Shown: positions 24,915-33,169, counted from the first letter of the stretch. The stretch: DNA of 64,000 nt from Variovorax paradoxus (GCF_030815855.1 NZ_JAUSXG010000001.1:5146001-5210000), one strand, 5' to 3'. Notes: a model not told the origin generated them from the sequence alone. Made by a program: numbers and translations.

Positions 24915-26120
24915 TCAGTCCGCGGCGCGGGACTTCTTGACGTCGGCGGCGGTCGGCTGGAACTTGGCGCCGTCGAAGTACGTGTAGTCGACCATCACGC
25001 CCTTGCCGTTCTCGTTCTTCGTCTTGCCGACGAAGGCGCCCATGGTCGACTGGTGGTCTTCGGCGCGGTAGCTGATCTTGCCGAACGGCGTGTCGACCTG
25101 CAGGCCCTTGAAGGCGGCCACGAGCTTCGGCGTTTCCGTGCTCTTGGCCTTTTCGATGCCGGCCGCCACCGACTTGATCATGCTGTAGCCGACCACCGAG
25201 CCCAGGCGCGGATAGTCCTTGTACTTGCCGTGGTACGCCAGGAAGAAGGCCTTGTGCTCGGGCGTCTGGATGCCGTACCAGGGATAGCCGGTCACGATCC
25301 AGCCGTTGGGCGTCTCGTCCTTGAGCGGATCGAGGTACTCGGGCTCGCCGGTCAGCACGCTCACCACCGTGCGGTCCTTGAAGAGGCCGCGGGTGTTGCC
25401 CTCGCGCACGAACTTGGAAAGGTCGGCAGCGAACAGCACGTTGAAGATCGCGTCGGGCTTGGCATCGGCGAGCGCCTGCACCACGGCGCCCGCATCGACC
25501 TTGCCGAGCGGCGGCGCCTGCTCGGCGACGAACTCGACATCGGGCTGTGCAGCCTTCAAGAGCGTCTTGAACGCGGCCACGGCCGACTGGCCGTACTCGT
25601 AGTTGGGGTACACGACGGCCCAGCGCTTCTTCTTGAGCTTGACCGCTTCGGGCACCAGCATCGCGGCCTGCATGTAGGTGCCGGGGCGCAGGCGGAAGGT
25701 GTATTCGTTGCCGCCCTGCCAGGTCATCTTGTCGGTCAGCGGTTCGCCGGCCAGGAAGAAGATCTTTTTCTGCTTGGCGAAGTCGGCCACCGCCAGGCCG
25801 GTGTTCGACAGGAAGGTGCCGGTCAGCACGTCGATCTTCTCGCGCGCCACCAGCTCTTCGGCCACGCGCACCGCGTCGCCGGGGTTGGCGTTGTCGTCGC
25901 GCGTGATGAGCTCGACCTTGCGGCCGTTGACGCCGCCCTTGGCATTGATCTCTTCCACGGCCAGCTCCATGCCCTTCTTGTAGGGCTCGAGGAAGGCGGG
26001 CTGGGCCTTGTAGCTGTTGACCTCGCCGATCTTGATCACGCCCTGGGCATGGGCAGGAACGAGGGCCGTGGCCAGCGTGGCAAGGGCCGCGGCGCTGAAG
26101 ACGTGACGCAATGGGTTCAT
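24915..26120 (-). CDS. ABC transporter substrate-binding protein (Peripla_BP_6), Sec signal
   Basis: A 401-residue periplasmic binding protein. The Sec signal peptide runs to about residue 25 (ALVPAHAQG). The mature part begins VIKIGEVNSYKAQPAFLEPYK and shows the family's INAKGGVNGRKVELITRDDNANPG and a RWAVVYPNYEYGQSAVAAFK segment. It lies just upstream of the fused permease and downstream of the DUF1185 pair, so it is probably the primary binding protein of this importer. It differs clearly from the Tat-type binding protein at 18837, giving the cluster two receptors. Confidence 0.88.
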   Translation of the reverse strand: MNPLRHVFSAAALATLATALVPAHAQGVIKIGEVNSYKAQPAFLEPYKKGMELAVEEINAKGGVNGRKVELITRDDNANPGDAVRVAEELVAREKIDVLTGTFLSNTGLAVADFAKQKKIFFLAGEPLTDKMTWQGGNEYTFRLRPGTYMQAAMLVPEAVKLKKKRWAVVYPNYEYGQSAVAAFKTLLKAAQPDVEFVAEQAPPLGKVDAGAVVQALADAKPDAIFNVLFAADLSKFVREGNTRGLFKDRTVVSVLTGEPEYLDPLKDETPNGWIVTGYPWYGIQTPEHKAFFLAYHGKYKDYPRLGSVVGYSMIKSVAAGIEKAKSTETPKLVAAFKGLQVDTPFGKISYRAEDHQSTMGAFVGKTKNENGKGVMVDYTYFDGAKFQPTAADVKKSRAAD

Positions 26121-26192
26121 GGGGAAACTCCTTGGGATCGAAAGAGAGAGAAAAAACTGAACGATGTGATGAAGGCAGTGCGTGGGCGGGAT

Positions 26193-26777
26193 TCAGCGAA
26201 GCCCGTCTTCACCCTTGACTTCGCTCGCCTGCAACCCGCCGATGCGAGGCAGCGGACGGCCGCTGTCGGTGACGGCCACCGCCACCACGATCTCGTTGGC
26301 GCGCGGTGCGTCGGACACGCGGGCCTCGACGGCATCGAAATGGCTGCGCACGAACGCGGCGTCCTTGTGGCCGAGCGGCACGTCGATGGCCGTGCCGAGC
26401 GTGCCGCGCTTCTTGGCCGAGGGCACGAGCGCCGCGCCCTTTTCAACGGCCACGCGCAGCGGCGCGCCGAGCTTGGGATGCAGGATGGCGGCCGCATGTT
26501 CGAGCTCGCCGCTCTCGCCCACGATGGCGGCCTTGCCGTAGCTCTGTGCCTGGCCAGGCTCGATGCCGAGCGCCTTCACGGCCTTTTGGCCGAGCAGTGC
26601 GCCGAGCTCTTCGCCGATGGCGATCAGCTCGTCGAGGTTCTCGCTGTAGCGCCCGGCGTAGGGGTTCTCGATGACGGCGATGGCGACGGCGCGGCGCGTG
26701 GGCGGCGAGATGTCGCGGCCCATTTCCTTGCGGGTTTCGTCGACCTGGATGACGAGCTTGCGGATGTTGGCGGTCAT
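26193..26777 (-). CDS. DUF1185 'amino acid synthesis' family protein, paralogue 1
   Basis: A 194-residue protein of PF06684 (DUF1185), whose known structure resembles the Bacillus chorismate mutase fold but whose reaction is not established. Shared family blocks are VIENPYAGRY, SYGKAAIVGESGELEHAAA, ALVPSAKKRG, AIDVPLGHKDAAFVRSHFDA and a C-terminal DGLR. It is a paralogue of the next gene upstream (same blocks, shorter middle). Its place between the importer and 6-hydroxynicotinate reductase suggests a role in nicotinate breakdown after ring opening. I chose the ATG at 26777. No signal peptide, so cytoplasmic. Confidence 0.85.
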   Translation of the reverse strand: MTANIRKLVIQVDETRKEMGRDISPPTRRAVAIAVIENPYAGRYSENLDELIAIGEELGALLGQKAVKALGIEPGQAQSYGKAAIVGESGELEHAAAILHPKLGAPLRVAVEKGAALVPSAKKRGTLGTAIDVPLGHKDAAFVRSHFDAVEARVSDAPRANEIVVAVAVTDSGRPLPRIGGLQASEVKGEDGLR

Positions 26778-26808
26778 GTCTTGTGTTCCTTCGTGTCTCT
26801 TGTTCGGG

Positions 26809-27450
26809 TCAGCGCAGGCCGTCCCACTTGCTGATGTCCTTGGCCAGCAGCCCGCCGACCCGGGCATGCACGCGGTAGCCGGTGCTCATGGCCAGGATGA
26901 AGACGATCTCGTCGGCGGCCGGCGCGCCGGGCACGCGCACCTCGATGGCATCGAACTGGCCGCGCACGTAGCTGGCGTTGATGTTGGTGAGCGGCACGTC
27001 GAGCGTGGCGCCGGGCGGGCCGACCTTCTTGGTCGAGGGCACGATGGACAGCGCATTGCCGGGCTGGCCGGTTTTTTCTTCGGCCTTGCCCGCGGTGTAG
27101 GCGGCGCGGCTGCCCTTCCAGCCGAGCAGTTCGCGCATCGCATAACCGCCGGGCACATGCCAGAGCGCGCCGTGCTCGAGCTCGCCCGCGGCGCCGACGA
27201 TGGCGCCCTTGCCGTAGGTGGCGATCTGCTCGAGCGGCACGTCCATGGCGGCATGCAGCCGGTGCGCCATGTCGACGCCCACCGGGTCGAGCAACGCCAT
27301 CATCGGCAGGATGTCGGGCTCGTAGCGGCCCGCGAACGGATTCGTCAGCACCGCGCCGATGGCACCGCGCACCAACGGGGTGTCGGCGCGCGGGCCGAAC
27401 TCGTGGTGGATGTGCTCGACATGGGTGAAGACGCGGCGTATATCGATCAT
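26809..27450 (-). CDS. DUF1185 'amino acid synthesis' family protein, paralogue 2
   Basis: A 213-residue PF06684 member paralogous to the gene 31 bases downstream. Matching blocks are VLTNPFAGRY, TYGKGAIVGAAGELEHGAL, SIVPSTKKVG, TLDVPLTNINASYVRGQFDA and a terminal DGLR. It differs by an insertion of about 20 residues after the GELEH block (WKGSRAAYTAGKAEEKTGQ). Conservation of Glu-His and the Tyr-Gly-Lys block in both suggests that both are active or form a heteromer. Cytoplasmic. The function is not known and is inferred only from context. Confidence 0.85.
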   Translation of the reverse strand: MIDIRRVFTHVEHIHHEFGPRADTPLVRGAIGAVLTNPFAGRYEPDILPMMALLDPVGVDMAHRLHAAMDVPLEQIATYGKGAIVGAAGELEHGALWHVPGGYAMRELLGWKGSRAAYTAGKAEEKTGQPGNALSIVPSTKKVGPPGATLDVPLTNINASYVRGQFDAIEVRVPGAPAADEIVFILAMSTGYRVHARVGGLLAKDISKWDGLR

Positions 27451-27471
27451 GAAAAGGAACCTTGCTTTTCG

Positions 27472-28374
27472 TTAAGCAAATACTGAACCAACTGCATCGG
27501 CGCGCGCCGTCGGCAGCGCCTTCGAGCATAAGGGTTCAATAAGTCGCCACTGCCCCTGGCAAACGAGCAGAGCGGCCCAGATCAGCCCGCCTTTCTGCAG
27601 CACCCTGGCGCAGACAGCGCCCGTATCGAGCGCGCTTTTTATCTGCGAAGGTGCCAGCGGCGGCACATCGACCGTGACCCGGAGGTCGCCCAGGTCGCTG
27701 TCGTCCTTGCATTCGTTGGCCGGAAGCCGGCGAATGGCGGCATCGTCCACGTCGACGGCGTTGGCAATCACGGTGGCGGCCGCATCGGCCTGGGCTGCGG
27801 TGGCCGCGAGGACCGTCACGCTGTCGGCAATGCCCAGCGAGAAGCTGCGGCCGCGCCAGCCGCTGGTGGCCACGCCGCGCACCGGCTGCTCGGCCTTGAT
27901 CTCGAACTGGCCGTCGGTCGTGAGGATGCCGGTGTCTTGCCAGTCGAAGCGCGCCAGGTCGGCATACACCCCCACACGCGCCGACTGGCCCAGGGCAAGA
28001 TGCAGCGCGATGTCGCCGCCGTTGTTGATCCAGGCGCGTTCGACGCCGGGGCGCTCGTAAAACGCGATCAGTTCCTGGGCCACGGAACCCGCGACCGCCG
28101 CCATGGGCGTGATGAACATCGGCGAGAACGCGGCGCACGCATTCCACATGCGCTGGGCGACCACGCCGCGCGGGCGCATGTTGTCGCTTGCGGGCAAACG
28201 CAGCAGCGGCAGCTCGCGCACCAGTTCGTCGAGCACATGGACGAAGCGCGCCCAGGCGGCGTCGTGCGCGGCCGCGACGGCATACGGATCGCCATACGCC
28301 TCGGCCACGATGTCGATCGGGCCATGGTTGAAATGCCAGCGGTTCGCATCGAGTGCGGTACGTTGGGCGGTCAT
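27472..28374 (-). CDS. UPF0280 family protein (ApbE-like fold)
   Basis: A 300-residue UPF0280 protein, distantly related to ApbE FAD:protein FMN transferases. Features visible are MTPMAAVAGSVAQELIAFYE-like ITPMAAVAGSVAQEL, AWINNGGDIALHLALGQ, and GVATSGWRGRSFSLGIADSVTVLA, which follow the ApbE order. It lies 149 bases after 6-hydroxynicotinate reductase with a REP pair in between, and 21 bases before the DUF1185 gene. In such clusters it may load flavin on the reductase; this is inference from fold and neighbourhood. The ATG at 28374 fits the family N-terminus. Confidence 0.82.
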   Translation of the reverse strand: MTAQRTALDANRWHFNHGPIDIVAEAYGDPYAVAAAHDAAWARFVHVLDELVRELPLLRLPASDNMRPRGVVAQRMWNACAAFSPMFITPMAAVAGSVAQELIAFYERPGVERAWINNGGDIALHLALGQSARVGVYADLARFDWQDTGILTTDGQFEIKAEQPVRGVATSGWRGRSFSLGIADSVTVLAATAAQADAAATVIANAVDVDDAAIRRLPANECKDDSDLGDLRVTVDVPPLAPSQIKSALDTGAVCARVLQKGGLIWAALLVCQGQWRLIEPLCSKALPTARADAVGSVFA

Positions 28375-28384
28375 GGCAACAGGT

Positions 28385-28493
28385 GTTTCTCCCTCCCCTT
28401 CCGGGGGAGGGTTGGGGTGGGGGCACGCGGCGTTTCGTGGAGGCGCGGGGTGCGCCCCCATCCCGACCTTCCCCCGGCGGGGGAAGGAGAAAC
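28385..28493. repeat. REP-like inverted pair between hnr and the UPF0280 gene
   Basis: Stems CCCTCCCC/GGGGAGGG and CCTTCCCCC/GGGGGAAGG face each other with about 50 bases between. The outer ends GTTTCTCC and GGAGAAAC are also complementary. The two stems differ in sequence but each is internally paired. Confidence 0.87.
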
Positions 28494-28523
28494 AGCCACG
28501 GCGCAGGGAAAGATGGTCATCGC

Positions 28524-30149
28524 TCAGCCCAGCATGGGAGCGTGCCCCAGCGGCCACGGGTTCGCGTCGTCGATGACGAGCCACTGCCGTGCCAGTGGCG
28601 CGCCGTCTTCCTGCCACGCGCCGCGCGCGAGCGCCTGCTCGAGCGAGAAGATGTGTTCCATGTGGCCGCCGAGCGCCTGGTAGTCGCTTTGCCGCATGCT
28701 GAACTCGATGGGCGCCACGATGGCCGGCGTAGGCACGGTGCCAAAGCTGTTGTCGGGCATGCGCATGACGTCGGCCATCACGGTGATGCCGCCGCCGGGC
28801 CACACATAGGCCGGCGCGCCGCCGCAGGTGACGTTGACGAGCGCGCGCTTGATGGCGCGCGTCAGCAGCACGGGGTTTTCGGTGACGCCGGCGCGCAAAG
28901 AGCCGCCCGCGCCGCCGAGGAACAGCACGGTACACAGCGACGGCTCGCAGTTCTCGCCGATGCGCTCGACGATGCGGCGCACCTCGGCGGGCATTTCCTG
29001 CTCGACCGGCTTCAGCGCCTCGTCGAGCACGTACCACTGCGCATGCTCGCCGGTGGTCGAGGTCATGAGCAGGCGCAGGCCCGGGCGCGCGACCCCTTCT
29101 TCCCAGCCTTCGATGATCGAGAGCGGATCGGCAATGTCGGTGCCGCCCCAGCCGTTGCCCGGGTTCGCCACCTGGAAGTAGCGCCCCGGTGTCGACTTGC
29201 GGCCCAGCATCTGGATGCCCGACGGCGCCATGTCGAGGCAGCGCCCGGCCTGGTGCTCGGTGAGCACGCCGGTGATGTGGTCGTCGACCACCACCACCTC
29301 GTCGGCCACGCCTGCGAACTGGCGCGCGAAGATGCCGACCGCCGCCGAGCCGCAGCCCACGCGCATGCGCTGCTCCTCCACCCCGTTGACGATGGGCGCC
29401 TTGCCGGCCTGGATCACGAGGGTGGAACCGCCGTCGATGGTGCACTCGACGGCCTTCTTGTTGCCCAGCAGCTGCATCAGCTCGGCCGTCATGCGGCCTT
29501 CCTTCTTGCTGCCGCCGGTGAGGTGATGCACGCCGCCGAGCGAAAGCATCTGCGAACCATATTCGGCCGTGGTGACGTGGCCGACCACTTCGCCGCGGTA
29601 GCGCACGTTGGCCTGCTCGGAGCCGAGGAAGCGGTCGGTGTCGATCTTCACTTTGAAGCTGCAGTAGCTGAAGATGCCCTCGGTGACGACAGTGACCATG
29701 TCGACACCCTGGGCTTTCGAGGCCACGATGAACGGGGCAGGCTTGTAGTCCGGATAGGTGGTGGACGAGCCCACGCCGGTGACGAAGACTTCGTCGGCGT
29801 GCAGCAGGTCGCCGTTCCAGTCGGGGGCGCCAGCCTCCGCCACTGCGGTTTTTTCGGCGGCCGGTCTATCGAAGGGCACCAGCGTGGGCGCCTCGCTCGC
29901 GACCGCGCGGCGCAAGAGCACCACGGGGTCGACGCGCACCAGCACGCCTTCGCGGTTGGCATAGCGGTCGCAGGCGCCGGTACGGCCGTCGGAAATCTGG
30001 CAGAGCACCGGGCAGGCGTTGCACTCGACCTTGGCCGTGCTCATCTTGTCGTTGCGCGGCGGGGCCTTGCCGAAGGCGCCGCTGCCGGCTTCGGCAACCA
30101 CCGGCATGTCCATGCCGGGCAATCCGTCTGTCTTGGTGTGTTCGGTCAT
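28524..30149 (-). CDS. hnr: 6-hydroxynicotinate reductase
   Basis: Reduces 6-hydroxynicotinate to 1,4,5,6-tetrahydro-6-oxonicotinate, the second step of the reductive nicotinate route described in Eubacterium barkeri. The 541-residue product has an N-terminal iron-sulfur motif Cys-x2-Cys-x3-Cys-x8-Cys (VECNACPVLCQISDGRTGAC). Glycine-rich segments follow, such as GCGSAAVGIFARQFAG, NPGNGWGGTDIADPL, FLGGAGGSLRAGV and WPGGGITVMADVMRMP. A divergent ferredoxin-NADP reductase at 30465 could supply electrons, and an enamidase for the next step lies just beyond. I chose the ATG at 30149; an upstream in-frame start adds 35 residues without family character. It is first gene of the long leftward cluster. 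Confidence 0.88.
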   Translation of the reverse strand: MTEHTKTDGLPGMDMPVVAEAGSGAFGKAPPRNDKMSTAKVECNACPVLCQISDGRTGACDRYANREGVLVRVDPVVLLRRAVASEAPTLVPFDRPAAEKTAVAEAGAPDWNGDLLHADEVFVTGVGSSTTYPDYKPAPFIVASKAQGVDMVTVVTEGIFSYCSFKVKIDTDRFLGSEQANVRYRGEVVGHVTTAEYGSQMLSLGGVHHLTGGSKKEGRMTAELMQLLGNKKAVECTIDGGSTLVIQAGKAPIVNGVEEQRMRVGCGSAAVGIFARQFAGVADEVVVVDDHITGVLTEHQAGRCLDMAPSGIQMLGRKSTPGRYFQVANPGNGWGGTDIADPLSIIEGWEEGVARPGLRLLMTSTTGEHAQWYVLDEALKPVEQEMPAEVRRIVERIGENCEPSLCTVLFLGGAGGSLRAGVTENPVLLTRAIKRALVNVTCGGAPAYVWPGGGITVMADVMRMPDNSFGTVPTPAIVAPIEFSMRQSDYQALGGHMEHIFSLEQALARGAWQEDGAPLARQWLVIDDANPWPLGHAPMLG

Positions 30150-30246
30150 CGGGGCGGTCTCGTGGGCGGTGTGCAGGGGTCTATCCGGTGCGGCGGGGTT
30201 TGCAACAAACGTGCCGTCTGCCCGCTTGTGCGCCGTCTGCCGTTTG

Positions 30247-30262
30247 TGTAGCATTCCCTACA
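30247..30262. promoter_or_regulatory. Inverted repeat TGTAG-N6-CTACA, candidate operator
   Basis: Five-base arms around CATTCC in the divergent hnr/fpr promoter region. It shares the half-site TGTAG/CTACA with the longer repeat at 30280-30300. The TetR regulator two genes away is the obvious candidate ligand-responsive binder; this is inferred. Confidence 0.5.
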
Positions 30263-30279
30263 CTTTCATGTTGCGTTCA

Positions 30280-30300
30280 CTACATTCGCGGTCAATGTAG
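30280..30300. promoter_or_regulatory. Inverted repeat CTACATT-N7-AATGTAG, candidate operator
   Basis: Perfect 7-base arms with a 7-base spacer, 18 bases from the shorter repeat with the same half-site. It lies about 131 bases upstream of hnr and 165 upstream of the ferredoxin reductase start, suitable for controlling both directions. Confidence 0.55.
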
Positions 30301-30464
30301 CAAACAGGCCCGATGCTTGCAATGGTGTTTTCTCGCGGTGTTCATCGGGGTTTTTCCGACCAACGACAATGGAGGGTTCGGAGCCGGCCGACGGCTTGCG
30401 CCCCAAAGGCGCGCATTTCGGCTCAGCCACCTTCCTCAGTTACCAACCAACTCTTGAGTTCCGT

Positions 30465-31238
30465 ATGAGTGCATTCAGCGAAGAACGCGTCCTGAGCGTC
30501 CACCACTGGACCGACCGCCTGTTCACCTTCACCACCACGCGCGACCCGGCGCTGCGTTTTTCGAACGGCCATTTCACGATGATCGGCCTGAAGGTGAACA
30601 ACAAGCCCCTGCTGCGCGCGTACAGCATCGTGAGCCCGAACTACGAGGAGCATCTCGAGTTCCTGAGCATCAAGGTCGAAGAAGGCCCGCTCACCTCGAA
30701 GCTGCAGCACATCCAGGTGGGCGACACCATCATCGTGGGCCGCAAGCCCACCGGCACGCTGCTGATCGACTACACGCTGCCGGGCAAGCGCCTGTACCTG
30801 TTCGGCACGGGCACCGGCCTCGCACCATTCATGAGCATCATCCGCGACCCGGACACCTACGAGAAGTTCGAGCAGGTCATCCTGGTGCACGGCGTGCGCC
30901 AAGTCGACGAGCTGGCCTATCACGACCTCGTGACCGACCACCTGCCCAAGCATGAGTTTCTCGGCGAAATGGTCGCCAAGCAGCTGCTCTACTACCCGAC
31001 GGTCACGCGCGAGGAGTTCCGCAACCAGGGCCGCATCACCGACCTGATCTCGAGCAACAAGCTCACGGACGATCTCGGCCTGCCCCCGATCAATGCCGCG
31101 GAAGACCGCGTGATGCTGTGCGGCAGCCCGGGCCTCCTGGTCGACCTGAAGCACATCCTCGAGGCGCGTGGCTTCAAGGAAGGCAACACCTCGACGCCGG
31201 GCGATTTCGTGGTCGAACGCGCGTTTGCGGAAAAGTAG
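30465..31238 (+). CDS. fpr: Ferredoxin-NADP(+) reductase
   Basis: A 257-residue FAD enzyme that moves electrons between NADPH and ferredoxin or flavodoxin. The FAD site appears as LLRAYSIVSPNYEE (Arg-x-Tyr-Ser), the NADP site as GTGTGLAPFMSIIRDP, and CGSPGLLVDL near the C-terminus is typical. The protein ends FVVERAFAEK, as in bacterial Fpr. I chose the ATG at 30465; an earlier in-frame start at 30369 adds 32 residues of no family character. Divergent from hnr and followed by tetR and enamidase, it probably feeds electrons to 6-hydroxynicotinate reductase; a housekeeping or oxidative-stress role is the alternative. Confidence 0.9.
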   Translation: MSAFSEERVLSVHHWTDRLFTFTTTRDPALRFSNGHFTMIGLKVNNKPLLRAYSIVSPNYEEHLEFLSIKVEEGPLTSKLQHIQVGDTIIVGRKPTGTLLIDYTLPGKRLYLFGTGTGLAPFMSIIRDPDTYEKFEQVILVHGVRQVDELAYHDLVTDHLPKHEFLGEMVAKQLLYYPTVTREEFRNQGRITDLISSNKLTDDLGLPPINAAEDRVMLCGSPGLLVDLKHILEARGFKEGNTSTPGDFVVERAFAEK

Positions 31239-31256
31239 ACCAAGCTCACGCGCACG

Positions 31257-32015
31257 ATGGCCGACAGCCGCTCCGCCAGCACCAAGCCCCAGCGCCGCAC
31301 CGGTGTGCGCGAGGCGGCGGCGCAGGCCACGCGCGACAGCATCCTGAAGGCGGCGACCAAGGTGTTCGCCAAGTACGGCTACGACGGCGGCAGCGTGGAG
31401 AAGATCTCGAAGGCCGCCAAGTCGTACGACCGAATGATCTACTACTACTTCGGCAGCAAGGAAGGCCTCTTCATTGCGGTGCTCGAAGGCATCTACCAGC
31501 GCATGGACGACGCCGAGGCCGCCATCGCGCTCGACGCCTCGCGGCCCGTGGAGGCGCTGACCGAAGTCATTCGCTTCGTGCTGGGCTACTACCGCAAGAA
31601 CCCCGAGTTCGTCACGCTCCTGAACACCGAGAACCTGCACAAGGGCCGGCACATTTCGAAGTCGCTCAGGGCGCGCGAATACTCGTCGCGCGCGGTGGCG
31701 ATCATTGCCGAGATACTGGCCAGCGGCGCAGCGCAGGGACTGTTCCGCAAGGACCTGATTGCGCGCGACATCTACCTGCTGATTGCGTCCACCGGCTATT
31801 TCTACACCTCCAACCGGCACACGCTCACGGCTTTCCTCGGCGAGCCGCTGGAGTCGCCGGAGGCGATCACGCACTGGGAAAACTTCGTGATCGAGACCGT
31901 GCTGCGCACCGTGCGCGCAGACGAGGCACAAGACAACAACACCCCATCCCACGACCAGGACCACACGAAATGGCAGAAATCGCAGCCGGCGGCAAGTCGG
32001 GCAAAGTCGTCATAA
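31257..32015 (+). CDS. TetR-family transcriptional regulator
   Basis: A 252-residue TetR-type repressor. The helix-turn-helix is in ILKAATKVFAKYGYDGGSVE and the following KISKAAKSYDRMIYYYFGSKE. The rest is a helical ligand-binding domain. The last 15 residues or so (KWQKSQPAASRAKSS) come from sequence that overlaps the start of the enamidase gene by 46 bases, so translation is probably coupled. It likely controls the divergent hnr/fpr region, where two inverted repeats with a TGTAG half-site lie. The ligand is unknown, possibly a nicotinate intermediate. Confidence 0.88.
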   Translation: MADSRSASTKPQRRTGVREAAAQATRDSILKAATKVFAKYGYDGGSVEKISKAAKSYDRMIYYYFGSKEGLFIAVLEGIYQRMDDAEAAIALDASRPVEALTEVIRFVLGYYRKNPEFVTLLNTENLHKGRHISKSLRAREYSSRAVAIIAEILASGAAQGLFRKDLIARDIYLLIASTGYFYTSNRHTLTAFLGEPLESPEAITHWENFVIETVLRTVRADEAQDNNTPSHDQDHTKWQKSQPAASRAKSS

Positions 32016-33169
32016 AGAACATCGGGCTGCTGCTCTCGGGCGACATCGACAAGCCCATCCTCGACGCCGACACCATCGTGGTGAACGACGGCCTGATCGT
32101 TGCGGTCGGCAAGGAAAAAGACTGCGACCTCGAAGGCGCCAAGACCGTCATCGACGCGAAAAAAACCTGCGTGGCGCCAGGCCTGATCGACAGCCACGTG
32201 CACCCGGTGTTCGGCGACTGGACGCCGCGCCAGGGCCAGATCGGCTGGATCGACTCGACCATGCACGGCGGCGTGACCACCATGATTTCGGCCGGTGAGG
32301 TGCACCTGCCTGGCCGTCCGAAGGACATCGTGGGCCTGAAGGCGCTGGCCATCACCGCGCAGCGCGCGTTCGACAACTTCCGCCCCGGCGGCGTGAAGGT
32401 GCTGGCCGGTGCGCCGGTCATCGAGAAAGGCATGGTCGAAAGCGACTTCAAGGAACTCGCCGAAGCCGGCGTGGGCCTGCTCGGCGAAGTGGGCCTGGGC
32501 TCGGTCAAGGCCGGCTACGAGGCCAAGGAAATGGTGGCCTGGGCACGCAAGTACGGCATCCAGAGCACCATTCACACGGGCGGCCCGTCGATCCCCGGCT
32601 CGGGCCTGATCGACAAGGACGTGGTGCTGGAGGCCGACGCCGACATCATCGGCCACATCAACGGCGGGCATACCTCGCTGCCCGAGGCGCATGTGTGCGA
32701 GCTGTGCGAGAAGAGCTCGCGCGCCATCGAGATCGTGCACAACGGCAACGAGAAGGTGGCCATTGCGGCGGCCAAGGCGGCGCTCGAACTCAAGTGCCCG
32801 CATCGCGTGATCCTCGGTACCGACGGCCCCGCCGGCTCGGGCGTGCAACCGCTGGGCATCCTGCGCATGGTGGCCATGCTCTCGTCCATCGCGAACATTC
32901 CGGCCGAGCTGGTGTTCTGTTTTGCCACGGGCAACACGGCGAAGATCCGCAAGCTCAATTGCGGGCTGATCGAAGTGGGCCGCGATGCCGACTTCGTCTT
33001 CATGGACCGCGCGCAGCATTCGCCCGCGCCGGGTCTGCTCGAAAGCGTGCAGCTCGGCGACATTCCAGGCGTGGGCATGGTGATGATCGACGGCATCGTG
33101 CGCTGCGGCCGCAGCCGCAACACGCCGCCAGCGACCGAGATTCCGGTCGTCGTCTCAGGCGCCCCCTGA
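31970..33169 (+). CDS. Enamidase (amidohydrolase), nicotinate degradation
   Basis: Hydrolyses 1,4,5,6-tetrahydro-6-oxonicotinate to 2-formylglutarate and ammonia, the step after 6-hydroxynicotinate reductase. The 399-residue amidohydrolase has the binuclear-metal pattern: HxH in DSHVHPVFGD, Glu in LLGEVGLGSVKAGYEA, His in TIHTGG, a second His in IGHINGGHTS, and Asp in ILGTDGPAGSG. The N-terminal beta-sandwich and C-terminal return (RDADFVFMDRAQHSPAPG) are typical. Length and motifs match E. barkeri enamidase. Context with nicAB, hnr and pncA raises confidence over other amidohydrolases such as imidazolonepropionase. The ATG at 31970 overlaps tetR. Confidence 0.87.
   Translation: MAEIAAGGKSGKVVIKNIGLLLSGDIDKPILDADTIVVNDGLIVAVGKEKDCDLEGAKTVIDAKKTCVAPGLIDSHVHPVFGDWTPRQGQIGWIDSTMHGGVTTMISAGEVHLPGRPKDIVGLKALAITAQRAFDNFRPGGVKVLAGAPVIEKGMVESDFKELAEAGVGLLGEVGLGSVKAGYEAKEMVAWARKYGIQSTIHTGGPSIPGSGLIDKDVVLEADADIIGHINGGHTSLPEAHVCELCEKSSRAIEIVHNGNEKVAIAAAKAALELKCPHRVILGTDGPAGSGVQPLGILRMVAMLSSIANIPAELVFCFATGNTAKIRKLNCGLIEVGRDADFVFMDRAQHSPAPGLLESVQLGDIPGVGMVMIDGIVRCGRSRNTPPATEIPVVVSGAP

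Noticed and set aside
22868..24940. 690-codon plus-strand frame opposite the fused permease
   Set aside because: The product is rich in His, Gln and Arg with no domain, while the minus strand encodes a clear membrane permease.
30423..31964. 513-codon minus-strand frame opposite fpr and tetR
   Set aside because: It runs antisense through two genes with clear motifs and shows no family character.
31970..33169. Imidazolonepropionase or dihydroorotase considered for the amidohydrolase
   Set aside because: hutI is present elsewhere, and the neighbours (hnr, nicAB, pncA) and the metal-site words fit enamidase better.
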